Source of the DNA: Setomelanomma holmii
Lineage: Eukaryota; Ascomycota; Dothideomycetes; Pleosporales; Phaeosphaeriaceae
Reading direction: 5' to 3'
Length of the DNA stretch: 64,000 bases
NCBI GenBank assembly: GCA_010015745.1
Contig: ML978163.1
Location: forward strand, 1 to 64,000
Made by a program: the position numbers and the translations under genes. Each line of letters begins with the position of its first letter. Position 1 is the first letter of the stretch. Positions 11,158 through 23,013 of this stretch are shown piece after piece. The notes under the pieces are model-generated. The model was not told where the DNA came from. It saw nothing but the letters and a program-made list of their open reading frames with translations, and searched no databases.

Positions 11158-13589
11158 TCACGCAGCTGCACCTGAACTTGATCCATATGCATCATCCTCA
11201 GCAGTGGCAGCCTTCTCCTTGCCCTTCTCGTTCGAAGAAGATGACTCGCCCTCCACTTCGCCATGAGGCTTATTCTTTTGCTCTTCACGCTGCTGTTGTG
11301 CTTCAGCCTCTGCCTTGGCCTTTTCCTCCTCTTGTTGCTGCCTCTCTTCCTCCGCCGCCCTCTCGGTCCTAAGACGTTCTTCTTGTGCATGCACCATTCT
11401 CTCGCCGATACCAGGCCACAGGCTCGCCACAAAGATAGCAAATGAGCGTTCCACAGTACGCATACTCTCGCGGACCCACCCGACCCTCCCATTCTGATGC
11501 TGTTGGAGTAAGCGTCGCGCCGCTTCTTCTGGAGTCAAGTTGCGTCCTGGTTCTACACGTTGTTGCCTTTGTGCTGCGTTCCGCGGTTGTGCTGCGCGCT
11601 CAGCAAGTGCACCGACTGGCATAAGAGCCTCAAAATGACGACGGACCAGGTTGAACTGCTCTTCGAAAACTCCAATTTGGGCGAGATATACAGCGCCAGC
11701 GATCACACCAAGAAGAATGGACTTGTACCAACCAGTTCCCGAAAAGAAGTACACAAAGCATGCAAGCTTGAAGATAAGCCATAGATGGCCACCGATATTC
11801 GCAATGCCATCGTTTCCTCCTGGTACCATTGGTTGGTCATTCAGAAGTTGTGCTTGATTAACGTTCTGAGCTTGTCCTTGTCCTGCCTCCTGGCCCGGAG
11901 GCTGAGCCTGGTTTTCGCCCTGGACATTGCCCGCGGCTGCTTGTGTTGGAGTTGGAGTGGGCTGTATGTTGGCTAGCTGAAGATGTGAGTGTTGTGAACC
12001 CTGTGCGATTTGTTGGCCAAGACCGGCAATCAGCTGGCGATTTTGCGCAAACTGATTCGTAAAAGTCTGGAACGGGAGAGTGGGAACCATAGGGGCCGTC
12101 ATGTAAGTCCCCCTTTGATCAAAGAGAAGACCAACTGGGCCTTGTGGGCTCGACAGAAGAAACAGCTCTTGGGGAGCTTCCGATGGCAGAGTTGGTGCAT
12201 GCGCCTGGGTCTCAGGTTGGGAAGAGGCAGAAGGCGTCGTCGAGGTTGGAGCAGCAGACGATGGCAGACTCGAGAAGAGACTGTCAGCTGGGGCTGGCTG
12301 GATGGTGGTAGTGCCTCCCTGTTGGCCTATCGTACGGTTCAACTCTTCCAGGTGGCCCCTGAGCTCGGTGGCTGACTGTCTGAGAGCAACCACATCCGGA
12401 TTGTCTGTCATGGAAGCATCAGCCGCAATCACGCCGAGGCCGCGCTCAACCAAATTCAGATTCTGTCCCATGATTTGAATGTGTTGCCGTATACGCTCCA
12501 TGCGCCATAACGGAGCAGTTCCAGCAATTGGCTGGGCTGGTTGTGGCGCCTGCTGGTTGGAAGCCTGCAGCAAGGTCCTGACATTCTCCATCTCCTGTCG
12601 TGCACTCTGCAAAATGAATCTCATGCGCGGCACAAGCCGGTCTATGGCCTCTGTGGGCGCGGGTGATCCGGTCGGTCGAGGGGGTATGCCGAAGCCGGGA
12701 GGGTGCGGGAAAGGCATGGGTGGATGGGGTTGACTTGCACCTGCAGGTATATTGGCGCTGCTATACGTGACGCTCCACCGCTCTCCATTTGGCCCGATTC
12801 CTTCCTGTCTTAACGTCCGACCATTCGGAGGCAGATTGGGCGGACCAAAGCCGGGCAGCGGCGGAAGTCCCATGGGCGGAACTGGAGCTCCGTTGTCCGG
12901 CCGCGGCGTCTCTTCACTTCCCTGCTGGCCCTCCGAGTTAGGCGCTTGGTTGTTATGTGCCTGCCTGTTCTGAGCCATGTTCATTGTCTGCGCCAGGTGT
13001 TGTTGGATCGCGGGTGGTAAGGCAATCTGGAAAGGGTTGGGTGGCCCTGGTAGATGGTGGTGATGCACGTGCGGGTGGTGATGATGGTGATGCGGCAGTA
13101 CTTGTGGTTGTGAGTTTGGTCGCGGTTGTGGTATGGTGCGGAAAGGGTTCGTGTGAAGCGGAGGGCTTGCTGGTATGGCAGCTTGCGCGGGGCGAAAGGG
13201 ATTGGGAGGAGCTGTCGACGATCGTGGGGCTGGAGAGGCAGAGCCAGAACCATTCGGAGGAAGCTCTCGTAGGACCAGGTGAAGACTCTGCTCCTTGCTC
13301 TCGCGAATCTGGACAGCTGTTAGCTACGACATGCCATTTATGAAAGCTCTCTTACGTTGTCTGCTCCAAAGACACCGCCCAGAGTATCCGCATCGTTAGC
13401 TACCACCCTTCCCCGATAGATGAGCCGCATGCGATCTGTCGCCGGCTTGGAGAGCACCGCATCTTGTATACGACTCCGCAGCTCTTTTATGGTCGTAGTT
13501 GCGGGGATGCCTGCAAAGGTCACACCGCCCTCAACCTCAGTCGAGGGCGAGAGAACCTTGAGATTGATGGTTTGGCTCTCTTCCGCCAT
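11158..13589 (-). CDS. Ubiquitin-like domain membrane protein (Herp-like)
   Basis: Exons 13356-13589 and 11158-13308 (phase 0; intron 47 nt, GTAAGA..CAG with GCTAAC) give 794 aa. Residues 1-85 form a ubiquitin-like fold: INLKVLSPSTEVEGGVTF, TTIKELRSRI, RMRLIYRGRVV, LGGVFG, then LHLVLREL after the splice. A long Pro/Gln-rich linker with a His-rich stretch (about residues 130-145) follows. A hydrophobic pair near residues 560-610 (LWLIFKLACFVYFFSGTGW, SILLGVIAGAVYLAQIGVF) looks membrane-inserted. The C-terminal third is charged and coiled-coil-like (Glu/Ala/Gln). Ubl at the N-terminus plus a mid-protein membrane hairpin is the layout of mammalian HERPUD1 and its fungal relatives, acting in ER stress and ERAD. 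The assignment is by architecture. Confidence 0.8.
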
Positions 13590-14051
13590 CTTGAACCAGT
13601 CTCTGATATATCGGTCACGATGTGATGGGTAGTGGTGTATGTTGGGGTATTGGCCGACGTGTTTGTCTACGTTGCATTTATGGCGCGGAATCAGCTCCTC
13701 GGTAGACCTCTGACGGCCATTTGTAGTATGACTAAGTGATGTGACTGCACCAAGTGCAGGACTCTTGCGGCAGGCACTGTCGATTCAAAAGTGCAATTGC
13801 TGCTGGATTGTTATTACTTTGACATGTCGCATGCGCGAGCAAGTTCTGAGGTTCAACGGCGTGCAGCAGCTCCTCCGAGACGATCGCCGCTGCGCTAGCC
13901 GCTGTGCTCTCTACGTCATTGGCTACAAGTGTTGCGCTCTGCTTTTCCCACGCGACGCCTCTCCGTCATGCTTTGAGAGGAACTGGCGTTGATACGACCT
14001 GTCTTGTGTTTCAGTATTCGATTGCGCTCTTGTATAGGCAATGAAGTAGAC
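13590..14051. promoter_or_regulatory. Shared divergent promoter between the Herp-like gene and PSD1
   Basis: 462 nt lie between the two start codons, with no supported ORF. Upstream ATGs on the plus strand (for example 13989-region frames) belong to the 5' leader of PSD1. Confidence 0.45.
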
Positions 14052-15780
14052 ATGGCATCCTCCTGCTCCCGCCTCCTTATGCGAGCCCCTACCCGATTAC
14101 GATTTCCTCCACCCACATATTGCCATGCACGCATCACAGTCCCCTCGCGGACATTTACCGCGTCGCGCCCCGCCTTTGACCAGCAGAATTTCCATAGGAA
14201 GGAGTCATTTCGTTCGCGGCTCAATTCTGCGCTCAAGAACACAAGGATCAAATGGGAGCCCATACCAATAGCGCTCGGCATTGGTTTTTTGGGCGCATTC
14301 CAGTTATATCGCATTCAAAGGAGAGAGAAGCATACGGAGGCAGGTGCGAACAAGGACCTGCCAGATGAGGTGTCTGTTGATTCTCAGGGTCGTCCAAAGA
14401 AGCGCGAGAGAATACGACCCAGCGGGCCATGGTCAGTATAGTGCCCACCACCATGCATGCTGTTGGTTGACTTAAGATTCAGGTCCGTCCAGATTATGTC
14501 CACGCTACCCTTGAAGGCGTTGTCAAGACTATGGGGTCGCTTCAATGAGATTGACATCCCATACTACTTCCGCGTACCTGGCTTCAAGCTGTACTCGTTC
14601 ATCTTCGGCGTCAAGTATGTGAATCGGAACATAATATGACAGCAATGCTGATGACGATGCCAGTCTCTCCGAGGTCTCTGAGCCAGATCTGCATGTCTAC
14701 CCTAATCTCGCCGCCTTTTTCTACCGCACACTGAAGCCGGGTGCGCGACCGCTTGACCCCAACCCGAACGCGGTTCTCTCACCAGCCGATGGCAAGGTTA
14801 TCCAGTTTGGAACAATTGAGCATGGCGAGGTGGAGCAGGTCAAGGGTGTCACATACAGTCTGGATGCACTCCTAGGGTCCGTCCGTCCTTCGAAGCCGGA
14901 GAACAACATCGCAGATTCGCAGGTCAGAACCTCACAGACACACGAGAAGAACGTCGAGGAAGATGTGGTTCGTGCAGACGAAGAGTTTGCCCAAGTCAAC
15001 GGCATCTCGTACACACTGCCCAATCTCTTCTCTGGCCCCTGGCCAAAAGGCGGAAAGCCAGCAGAAATGCCCACAGACCAGTCAACATCTCCCACGGCTT
15101 CTTCCGAGGCCGAAGTGCGTGCCGACCTCGCATTAAGTGAGGCCGCACGCCCGTGGTGGGCACCAGCTTCGGTCAAAACGCCGACTGCTCTCTACTACTG
15201 CGTCGTCTACCTTGCACCAGGTGACTACCACCGCTTCCACTCCCCAGTCTCGTGGGTGGTCGAGAGTCGCCGCCACTTCGCCGGTGAGCTGTACAGTGTC
15301 TCACCATTCCTACAACGCCGCATGCCTGGCCTCTTCACTCTGAACGAACGTGTTGTCTTGCTCGGCCGCTGGCGTTGGGGCTTCTTCTCTTACACCCCTG
15401 TCGGCGCCACAAATGTGGGCTCTATCAAGATTAACTTTGATCGCGAACTGCGCACAAACTCGCTTACCACTGACACTGCTGCCGATCGCGCGGCTGAAGA
15501 GGCTGCAGCACGGGGCGAGCCATACTCCGGCTTCTCAGAGGCGTCTTACACAAGTGCCAGCCGCGTACTCGGCGGACATTCACTGAAGCGTGGTGAGGAA
15601 ATGGGTGGTTTCCAATTGGGCAGCACCATTGTCCTCGTTTTTGAGGCGCCAAAAGGCATCAGGCCAAGTCTAGACGAAGGTTACGCTGGCCACAGGCGAG
15701 GCGGATTCAAGTGGAACATTGAACAGGGCATGAAGGTCAAGGTTGGACAAGCACTTGGCGTCGTCGAAGAGCCACAATAA
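14052..15780 (+). CDS. PSD1: Phosphatidylserine decarboxylase proenzyme, mitochondrial
   Basis: Exons 14052-14431, 14483-14614 and 14664-15780 (introns 51 and 49 nt) give 542 aa. The N-terminus is a basic, Ser/Arg-rich mitochondrial presequence. It is followed by one inner-membrane span (IPIALGIGFLGAFQLYRI). Catalytic-domain marks include LSPADGKV, GDYHRFHSP, FTLNERVVLLGRW and GATNVGSI. The self-cleavage motif Leu-Gly-Ser-Thr is encoded at 15615-15626, about 52 residues from the C-terminus; its Ser becomes the pyruvoyl group. The enzyme converts phosphatidylserine to phosphatidylethanolamine at the inner membrane. An insert rich in Glu/Ser between DALLG and VNGISYTLPNLF is an expansion seen in many filamentous fungi. 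The start is the ATG that opens the presequence. Confidence 0.96.
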
Positions 15781-18435
15781 TCTCCGTTATACGTAGTATG
15801 TTTGGATGCACAGACGCCAAGGCTGGGAGCTGTTTTACACTGTATACTACAACGATGTGCCTCATACATTGGCGCATTACAGCTACACTGGTAGCGAACT
15901 CCACAGTTACATACATAGACCCAGTGTTCATGTTTACATGCAGGGTGATTGTTCCTTCCGCTGAGCAGTCGTGGCTGCCACTTGAGCACATTTGAGCAAG
16001 AACCTTGTTAGATGCACATGAACTACGCGCGTGCTCACCAGCAACTCTGATAAGAACCACCACACCTCATGTTGAGCCCATTGCAACCCTCCTTCTCCCC
16101 TCAGCATCTGCATCTCTCTGTATTACCTCGCAAGTATGTTTTCAACACCTGACGCTGGTCGTGGTCGCCGACCTCATGCTGTACGACCTCTCAGACACAT
16201 TCACAACCAGCCCCAAGCCTCTAATGTCTTCGCCCACGAGCAGCCATCGTATTCGAACAGGTCTCCGGATTGAAGATCAAGCAAGCCCGTTGACTTTCGT
16301 GTGTCACGCTTTCATGTGACTGGTCACTGGAAGGACGCACGTACTCCCAGCTAGCATGACTCCTTTTCGTCCACTTTCATTTCGTGCCCGCACCTGGTAC
16401 TCCGCAGACCTGTACGTGATCCGCCATTTGCTTCTGGAACTACCATTCGTTCCCTCGCCCGGGTAGATCCGACCGCCACCGCACCTTGCGCTATGAAGCT
16501 CGAACCTGGATCGACAGGCTTGATGATGAGCAGGAACCGACTCCGACAGTCTGGTCACCTCGCAGCAGAAGACTGCACACGACTCAGGCTACTAGCAAAA
16601 CTTGTACATGGTCCTTCGCCACACCGGGTACTGCTAGACACCATTTTATCGACCACCGCAGAGACATCGGTCCAGGTGTAATGAGGGAGTGAAAGTCCAT
16701 TAGGCACATCGACCACGCTGCTTGCCCTCAATCGGCTTGACGACGTTCGATTAAGCATCAATATACGTCTATATTGATGTGACACAATGTCGCTCGCCTA
16801 TACCCCAGGACTCGCGTTTTTCTCCGAAGCCTCACAGATACGAGGGAAGAACGAGCACAACGTAGGGCTGCATCTGCTCGGCGGTTGCGACAAAACACAA
16901 AGATACGCGAGTTGGACCTTGATCACCCCAGGATGCATGTAAGACCACGCCGCTTCCTTTCGATATTGTGGCGCTGGAGTGGACGGTGTCGGTCTCACCA
17001 TTCTGTCGGCAGGCGTGCATGCATTCTGACTGGCCAAGATCTGTCACTTGTCAGCGGCTGTCAGATCCACTGCTCTGGTCGCAGGATGTGCACAGCCAGC
17101 CAACACACAGAAACAGGCGTGCAATGGCTCTGACAAAGAGAATTCACGACCAGCAGACTTCAGGGCAGGATTTGCATCGCCACTTAGCCCTGCTCAGGCT
17201 TGACACTATGCCTGGCCGTGTTTCGCATCCGAACCAACAAGCCGAAGTCCAACAATAGTAGGAATGACTCTGGTCGGCACGCCGGAACTATAATCACAGT
17301 CTTGATGTCGATCGTTGATCAAAGTGCAGAATTTGCCAACTACAACTCCAGCGCCCATACACGGCTCGAACGCCTTGTCGCCATCGGCTCAATCAGATAA
17401 TACTGGTGGCCTGATACGATTTGCCAGAGCAGCTCTGGTGCATTCGATAGTGTGTGTGCCAGAGATTAGCAAGGGTACGATGCAACTCAGTATGTGCTGT
17501 GTTGGCACGCAAGATTTTGACAGGTCCGGTGGTGATGCTGTGGTCCTCTCCATGGCGGCTGACGTTCGGGTCCCCATTATCGCTCCGGTACGCTAACGCC
17601 ACGCTAAGGCTCAAGATATACAAGCGCTTTCGGAAATAGATACATCTGCCTCGCTTGGCTGAGGCTTCTTTCAAGTCCCTGTCAGGAAGGCTGGCATCCC
17701 GACATCTTGACCTCATTGAACGCTCGATTACCGTCTGTCGACTACCTAACACGGCATTTGGTCCCGTAATCTGCACGCTAATCTGCATCGCTAGTCCCCG
17801 CCCTGTGTACGACCAACATGCGTCGACCGAACACGGCCGCTCGAAGCCTGTTTAAGCATGTTGAAGCCACCGCTAGTTGCACTACTCAGCACTCGGCCCT
17901 CATCCGTTGAGCTTACCTGCCGCTCTACACACTCGTGTTTTTATCCTTGGCTCGGTACGCCTAGCTGCATCTGTCACTTCTACACGATTATCACCAGACC
18001 ATGAGGCATATTCAACCAATGATGTGCACTCGCCATTCGCCCAAGGCTGAGATCTTGTAGTCTCATACCGTCAGTCTCAACACTGCCCTGGTCACTTGCC
18101 GCTCGCGTGCCGCACTCCGTCCTGATGACGATCTTGGTATTGACATCGACACCGACATGGCGCACCTCCACGAGCGAGGGATTTGCTAGTGGTGGCATTT
18201 CTCCACAAGTCTCGAGCTGATAGCGCCTGCCTGATTCTAGTGTGTTGATCCTCGGCCTGAGGAGCCTTGCCTGTCATGCTGAGGTTATAACCACTCGTGC
18301 TACCCTCAGCTTTAATGCAGGCCATTTTCCATCTCTCTTTCCAGGTCGGGCACCAGTGAAGTCGCACTCGTTGATAGAAATAGGTGGAGCTTATACTGTA
18401 CTATACAATCTTTCGACAGGTACACCAGGTTCATT
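15781..18435. other. 2.65-kb gene-poor interval upstream of the laccase
   Basis: Both strands hold only short frames under about 130 codons with no recognisable domain, no long repeat and no tRNA signature that I could find. It includes the PSD1 3' UTR and the laccase promoter. It may hold a non-coding transcript or the remains of an old gene, but nothing in the sequence proves either. Confidence 0.5.
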
Positions 18436-20380
18436 ATGCTCTTCTCATTAGCAAAGACGGCTGCCTTGGCGGCCTCGTTGGCTCCTCTTGTTACACCACT
18501 TAGCCTACCCTCGTCGGACCTGCTCCGACCAAGAGTACCCTGGAAGGAGACCGGCCTTTCATCACACCAGAAAAGAGATTACCCAACGAGCTGTACCCAT
18601 GGACCATCGTCAAGAGGCTGCTGGAATGGCAACTTCAACATCGACACAGACATGGACTTGCAATGGCCAGACACTGGCAAGACTGTAAAGGTATGATTGG
18701 TTCACATGATCCAGGTTGCTATTTACTAATCCAAGTAGTATAATCTAGAGATCACGAACACTACTTTGGCTCCTGATGGCTTCGAAAAGCCCGTATTGGT
18801 TGTGAATGGCCAAATCCCGGGACCGGCATGTGATTCCAATATACCTTTCGAGCATCATGCTGACTGCTGTAGACAATTGTTGCGGATTGGGGCGATACAC
18901 TTGAGATCACAGTTACCAGCAAGCTCACAACTAATGGAACTGGCATTCATTGGCATGGTCTCCGACAATTGGGATCGAATCAAATGGATGGAGTCAACGG
19001 TCTTACCGAGTGCCCGATTGCACCTGGACAGAGCAAGACTTATCGTTTCAAGGCGACGCAGTACGGTACCTCTTGGTACCACTCGCATTACTCCGTACAA
19101 TACGGCGATGGTCTTTGGGGTACACTGATCATCAACGGTCCATCTACCGCCAACTACGACATTGATCTTGGCACCCTTCCGATTACAGACTGGTTCCATG
19201 CGCCCGTCTTCACCGTCAATGCTGCAAGTCTCCATGCAACAGGACCACCAACAGCCGACAACGTCCTTATCAACGGCTCCATGACGTCGTCGGCAGGCGG
19301 CCAGTACGCTGTCACCACATTGACACCTGGAAAGTCGCATTTGCTTCGCATCATCAATGTTGGCATCAATAACTGGATCCATGCAGCACTCGATGGGCAT
19401 AAGTTTACCGTCGTATCTGCTGACTTTGTTCCTATTGTGCCTTACCAGACTGATTCGCTGTCGATTGCAGTTGGTCAGCGTTACGATGTGATAATCAATG
19501 CGAACCAAACGTCAGGAAACTACTGGCTTCGAGTCGGCACTGGTGGCCAGTGCGATGGCCCCAACGCCAACGCAGCCAACATCCGAAGCATTTTCCGGTA
19601 CGATGGCGCTGGATCTGGCGACCCCAATTCGACAGCTACTGCGCCGCTGTCAACTGGTTGCAACGACGAAGTAGTTGTACCATATGTCAAGACGGATGTG
19701 CCACAAGAAGTGCCAGAGTCGCTAAAGGTTGCCTTCACCAACACTGCTGGTAGCGGTAACCTTGTCCAATGGCTTGTCAACGGCGTCCCGATGGTCATCG
19801 ATCTCGATCAACCAACGCTGCAAAAGGTGCTCGACGGCAATGAGACGTTTGCTGCTGGTCGACATGTCCTTGACGTTGGTGAGAAGAATTCGGTTCGTAC
19901 TTTCCACAACTTATTTCCTTCACGAACCACAGACTAATACTGCGACAGTGGCAATACTGGGTCATTCAACAGGACAACGCGACAACTCCTCCTCTTCCCC
20001 ATCCCATCCATTTGCACGGCCACGACTTCTACGTTCTCGCCCAGGTCCCAAATGCCATCTGGGACGGCGACATCTCGAAGCTCCAGACCTCCAACCCTAT
20101 TCGTCGTGACACCGCCACTCTTCCCGCCAAGGGCTACCTCGTCCTGGCATTCGAGTCAGACAACCCAGGCGCATGGCTTATGCATTGTCATATTCCCTTC
20201 CACATTTCCGCTGGCCTCGGCGTGCAGTTCCTGGAACGCTCAGGCGAAATCGTAAGTGCGAATGGTGGGACTGGTGCATTCTCAGATATGCAAGATGGGT
20301 GCGCAAGTTGGAAGACATTCGACAAGGAATTTACGGATGGTGGTGGCTCGATCTTGATCGAGGGTGATAGTGGATTGTAA
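18436..20380 (+). CDS. Secreted asco-laccase (multicopper oxidase), with one GC-AG intron
   Basis: Exons 18436-18690, 18739-18825, 18873-19892 and 19949-20380 give 597 aa. The protein starts with a signal peptide (MLFSLAKTAALAASLAPLV) and a KR site typical of a propeptide. Copper ligands are visible in order: IHWHGLRQ (L1), WYHSHYSVQYGDGLWG (L2), HPIHLHGHDFYVL (L3) and HCHIPFHISAGL (L4); Leu ten residues after the T1 Cys suits a high- to mid-potential site. The C-terminus is Asp-Ser-Gly-Leu, the conserved asco-laccase plug. Intron 2 (18826-18872) begins GCATGT and is the only in-frame junction that restores GPTIVADWGDT. The enzyme oxidises phenols, with roles in melanin, lignin or phenolic detoxification; which one is not decidable here. 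Confidence 0.95.
18826..18872 (+). other. GC-AG intron in the laccase
   Basis: 47 nt, donor CCG|GCATGT, branch-like GCTGAC, acceptor CTGTAG. The nearby GT (18830) gives the wrong phase. Exons on both sides are phase 0. Confidence 0.85.
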
Positions 20381-21287
20381 AGTTGTCACTGATGATACGT
20401 ATCTGTATATATGAGATGTATGATGTATGCATGCGTAATGATAATGCGTTAATGAAACCATATCCTTCAATATCTTCAATTTAACAATGCTACCACTTGC
20501 GACAATTGAGCAAAGCCTTCACTTCTGATCACAGCACGCTTTGCGGACTCTATAACACCCTCTCCCAATTCAAAAGCCCAATCCATGGCCCCAAAACTCG
20601 CCACCCGTCGTGCAGCGGAATAACTTCCGTCAAGCTTTCTCTAGCGTGGTGGCAAACCGCACAATTCATCTGCATTCTTTAGTGCCGTGGCGAGGGCTAG
20701 AATACCATCTAGACTATCGATATCGGAAACTTGGTCCAGGTACTAAAATGCCGCAAGCCGTTGAGATTCAGGGCCGAAACTTTGTTCAGCCACAGTCTCG
20801 TAGGGTTAGGGCTATAGGAAATACACTAGACGGAAGTCAAGCCACTATCGATAGGCTTGGTGGAAGTGGGTTTGCCACTTGGGGTTGAGGAGCCGTTCCG
20901 ATTGTGTTTTGCCATAGGGTTCTGACTGCAAGGTTTTCTGATTACAGAGGTAGCGAACAAGTGCGTGTCACTGCGAAGACGGAAGTTCTGAGTTCATACT
21001 ACAGGCATCTTGTCTGGTTTACTTAAGAGACGACTGCACAGCTTTCCCATCCCTAAATTTGGACAGTGACATTACTTGGAGTATGGAATGAAGGTATAAG
21101 TCCACATGGTGGTTGAGTCACAAGCGCATACTCACAATTTGCTCACCCTGAAAATTGGTAACGTCCAACATGCACTACGTGCATCAACAGACGCTGTATA
21201 TAGAACATGTGAACTTTCGAGTGTCGCGAAACTTTCTCCTAGCAAAACAGACCATTAGAAGAACGCATTCGTTGCTTTCTTATCCAC
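20381..21287. other. Convergent intergenic region after the laccase
   Basis: About 900 nt without a supportable gene; it holds the 3' UTR of the laccase and of the J-protein 1 locus. Confidence 0.5.
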
Positions 21288-22648
21288 TTAACGTACTGCG
21301 AGCTCAGTCTTGAATGCAACTGCATTGAGATTGCCTGTGAAGTTTCCAAAGCGGTTGCGAACCTTTTGCTGATACCACGAAGTTCCCACTCGTTCCTTCT
21401 TCTGAGTGGCACCGCCGTTTCCGTCCGCATCATCTGTATCCAGATTGATAGGGTCGCTCTCTGTTCCCGCATACATCTCCTCTTCGTCATGCTTGTCATG
21501 ACCATTGACGTTTGTGGCTCCACAGCCTTCATTTTCACTACCATCCTGCTGCAGAGGCACGAACCGACACATGTGATTCTTGCAAGGATTGCAAGCAACG
21601 GCGCCACCTTCTGCGCAACGAAAAGAGTAGTACTTGATGTCTTCATCGCAGAAGAGGCATTTCGCCGCGCCTTTGGTCTTGGTCCAGCCAATGTCTATAG
21701 TGTACTCGAGCTCATGCATCGTGACATCGTCGCCATTGGCCTTCATTTCGCGCCAGAACTTGTCGTGCTTCTCTTTGAGCTGTGCTTTCGCCATTCGTAG
21801 CTGTGCATCTTTCTCTCGTTGTTCGCATGCTCGACGTGTCGCCTCATTGGATCGATCGGCCTTGACCTTGGCTTTTGCAGCGCGTTTGCGTTCTTCAGCA
21901 CGCTTGAGACGCTCAGCTTTCTCTTGCTCTTTCTTCGGGCGTTCGAGGGCTTCGCGCTCTTGTTCTTCGCGGCGCTTGCGCATTGCTTCGGTTTGCCGGC
22001 GCTCTGCTTCATCTTAGTTTATCTGCAGGTACTCGGCATACTCATCTGGCGTAGGAGATGGAACATGGTTGCGTCGCTCGTAGACTTCTCGCTTTCGGCA
22101 CTTGCGACAGGCCTTGCAAATGCAGTTTGGAGATATGGTTAAGCTCCAGTAACTCTCGTGTATTGCAGCTTCTTCTACTTGGGCAATTCTTCGGGACCTC
22201 TCCCTCTCTCCCATGAGCCAGATGATGCGATGCCGCTCTTGCGCCTCGCTTGCAGTTCGAGACCTGGCTCGCGCGGCTGCCGCCTCTTCTTCAGCTTCTG
22301 TGCGCCTCTCCCAATCCGCCAGATCGCGCCGGTACTTTTTCCATTGCTCATGAACATTTGGATACTGGTATTCCCATTCTTCCTTTTCGTCGGGGTTACT
22401 GCGCGTCTCGTAGGCGGCTAGTATCTGTTGTGCATCATCAGCTTCACTCCTTGAAGTACCGAGAAGGTCGCGCTTGCCTTTTTGAATTTGCTGTCGTCTT
22501 TCGCGTGAGCGAGCTCCTGTTTATCGGGATGATGTATGAGTGCCAGCCTCCGATAGGCCTTCTGGACCATCAAATCCGTTGCATCTGGCTCTAGTTCGAG
22601 CGTGCCATAGTGGTCCGGTCCCTCGGGCGCCGTGGGTTTGGCGTACAT
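21288..22648 (-). pseudogene. J-domain protein 1, interrupted by one in-frame TAA
   Basis: Exons 22478-22648 and 21288-22424 are joined by a GC-AG intron (22425-22477). Residues 1-57 are a DnaJ domain start with YRRLALIHHPDKQE. After splicing the frame runs ILAAYETRSNPDEKEEW, then a long charged coiled coil. A Cys-rich C-terminal module (CLFCDEDIKYYSFRCAEGG, ACNPCKNHMC) ends in an acidic tail. Codon 194 is TAA (22014-22016), after EYAEYLQIN; the same frame then stays open for 242 codons to the real stop. CAA (Gln) to TAA would explain it. Without the stop the product would be about 435 aa. It could be a strain-specific null allele, a sequencing error or read through. The related locus at 24.7-26.1 kb is also broken. 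Confidence 0.75.
22425..22477 (-). other. GC-AG intron in J-protein 1
   Basis: 53 nt, donor AAG|GCAAGC (close to the best-known GC donor consensus), acceptor CAACAG. It sits just after KFKK, the same place where J-protein 2 has a GT-AG intron after EFRK. Without it the reading frame shifts into a stop at 22418. Confidence 0.8.
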
Positions 22649-23013
22649 GTGGTACAACAAGGCAAAGCGAGGGACAGAAAGAGTGCAAATGAAGGTGATA
22701 TAGTAAGTAGAAAAGGGCGGTACTAGTGAGAGAAGCAGAAAGAGGTGATAGAGAAGAAGACGGTGAAGAGCGATATTGTTATTGTTGTGGTGAAGTCTGT
22801 GTCTTCTGACACGTTCGTTGACGCGCACGCGTGGTGAGGTGAGCACGAAGAGGAAGGAGTGAAGGGGGCAGTAGATGCAAAGCGTAGAGCAGGCAAAACT
22901 ATGACAGCTGATAAGCAGATGCATGTGGACTTTGGAACGCCGCTCTTTTGTTTCCTGCCAGTCGATCTGAAGAGTGTGAATCAGACACGATTGCGCATCG
23001 TGGCCCACATCAA

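Noticed and set aside
22440..22455. Frameshift in J-protein 1 near the end of the J domain
   Set aside because: A 53-nt GC-AG intron at the same place as the paralogue's intron restores the frame without invoking a lesion.
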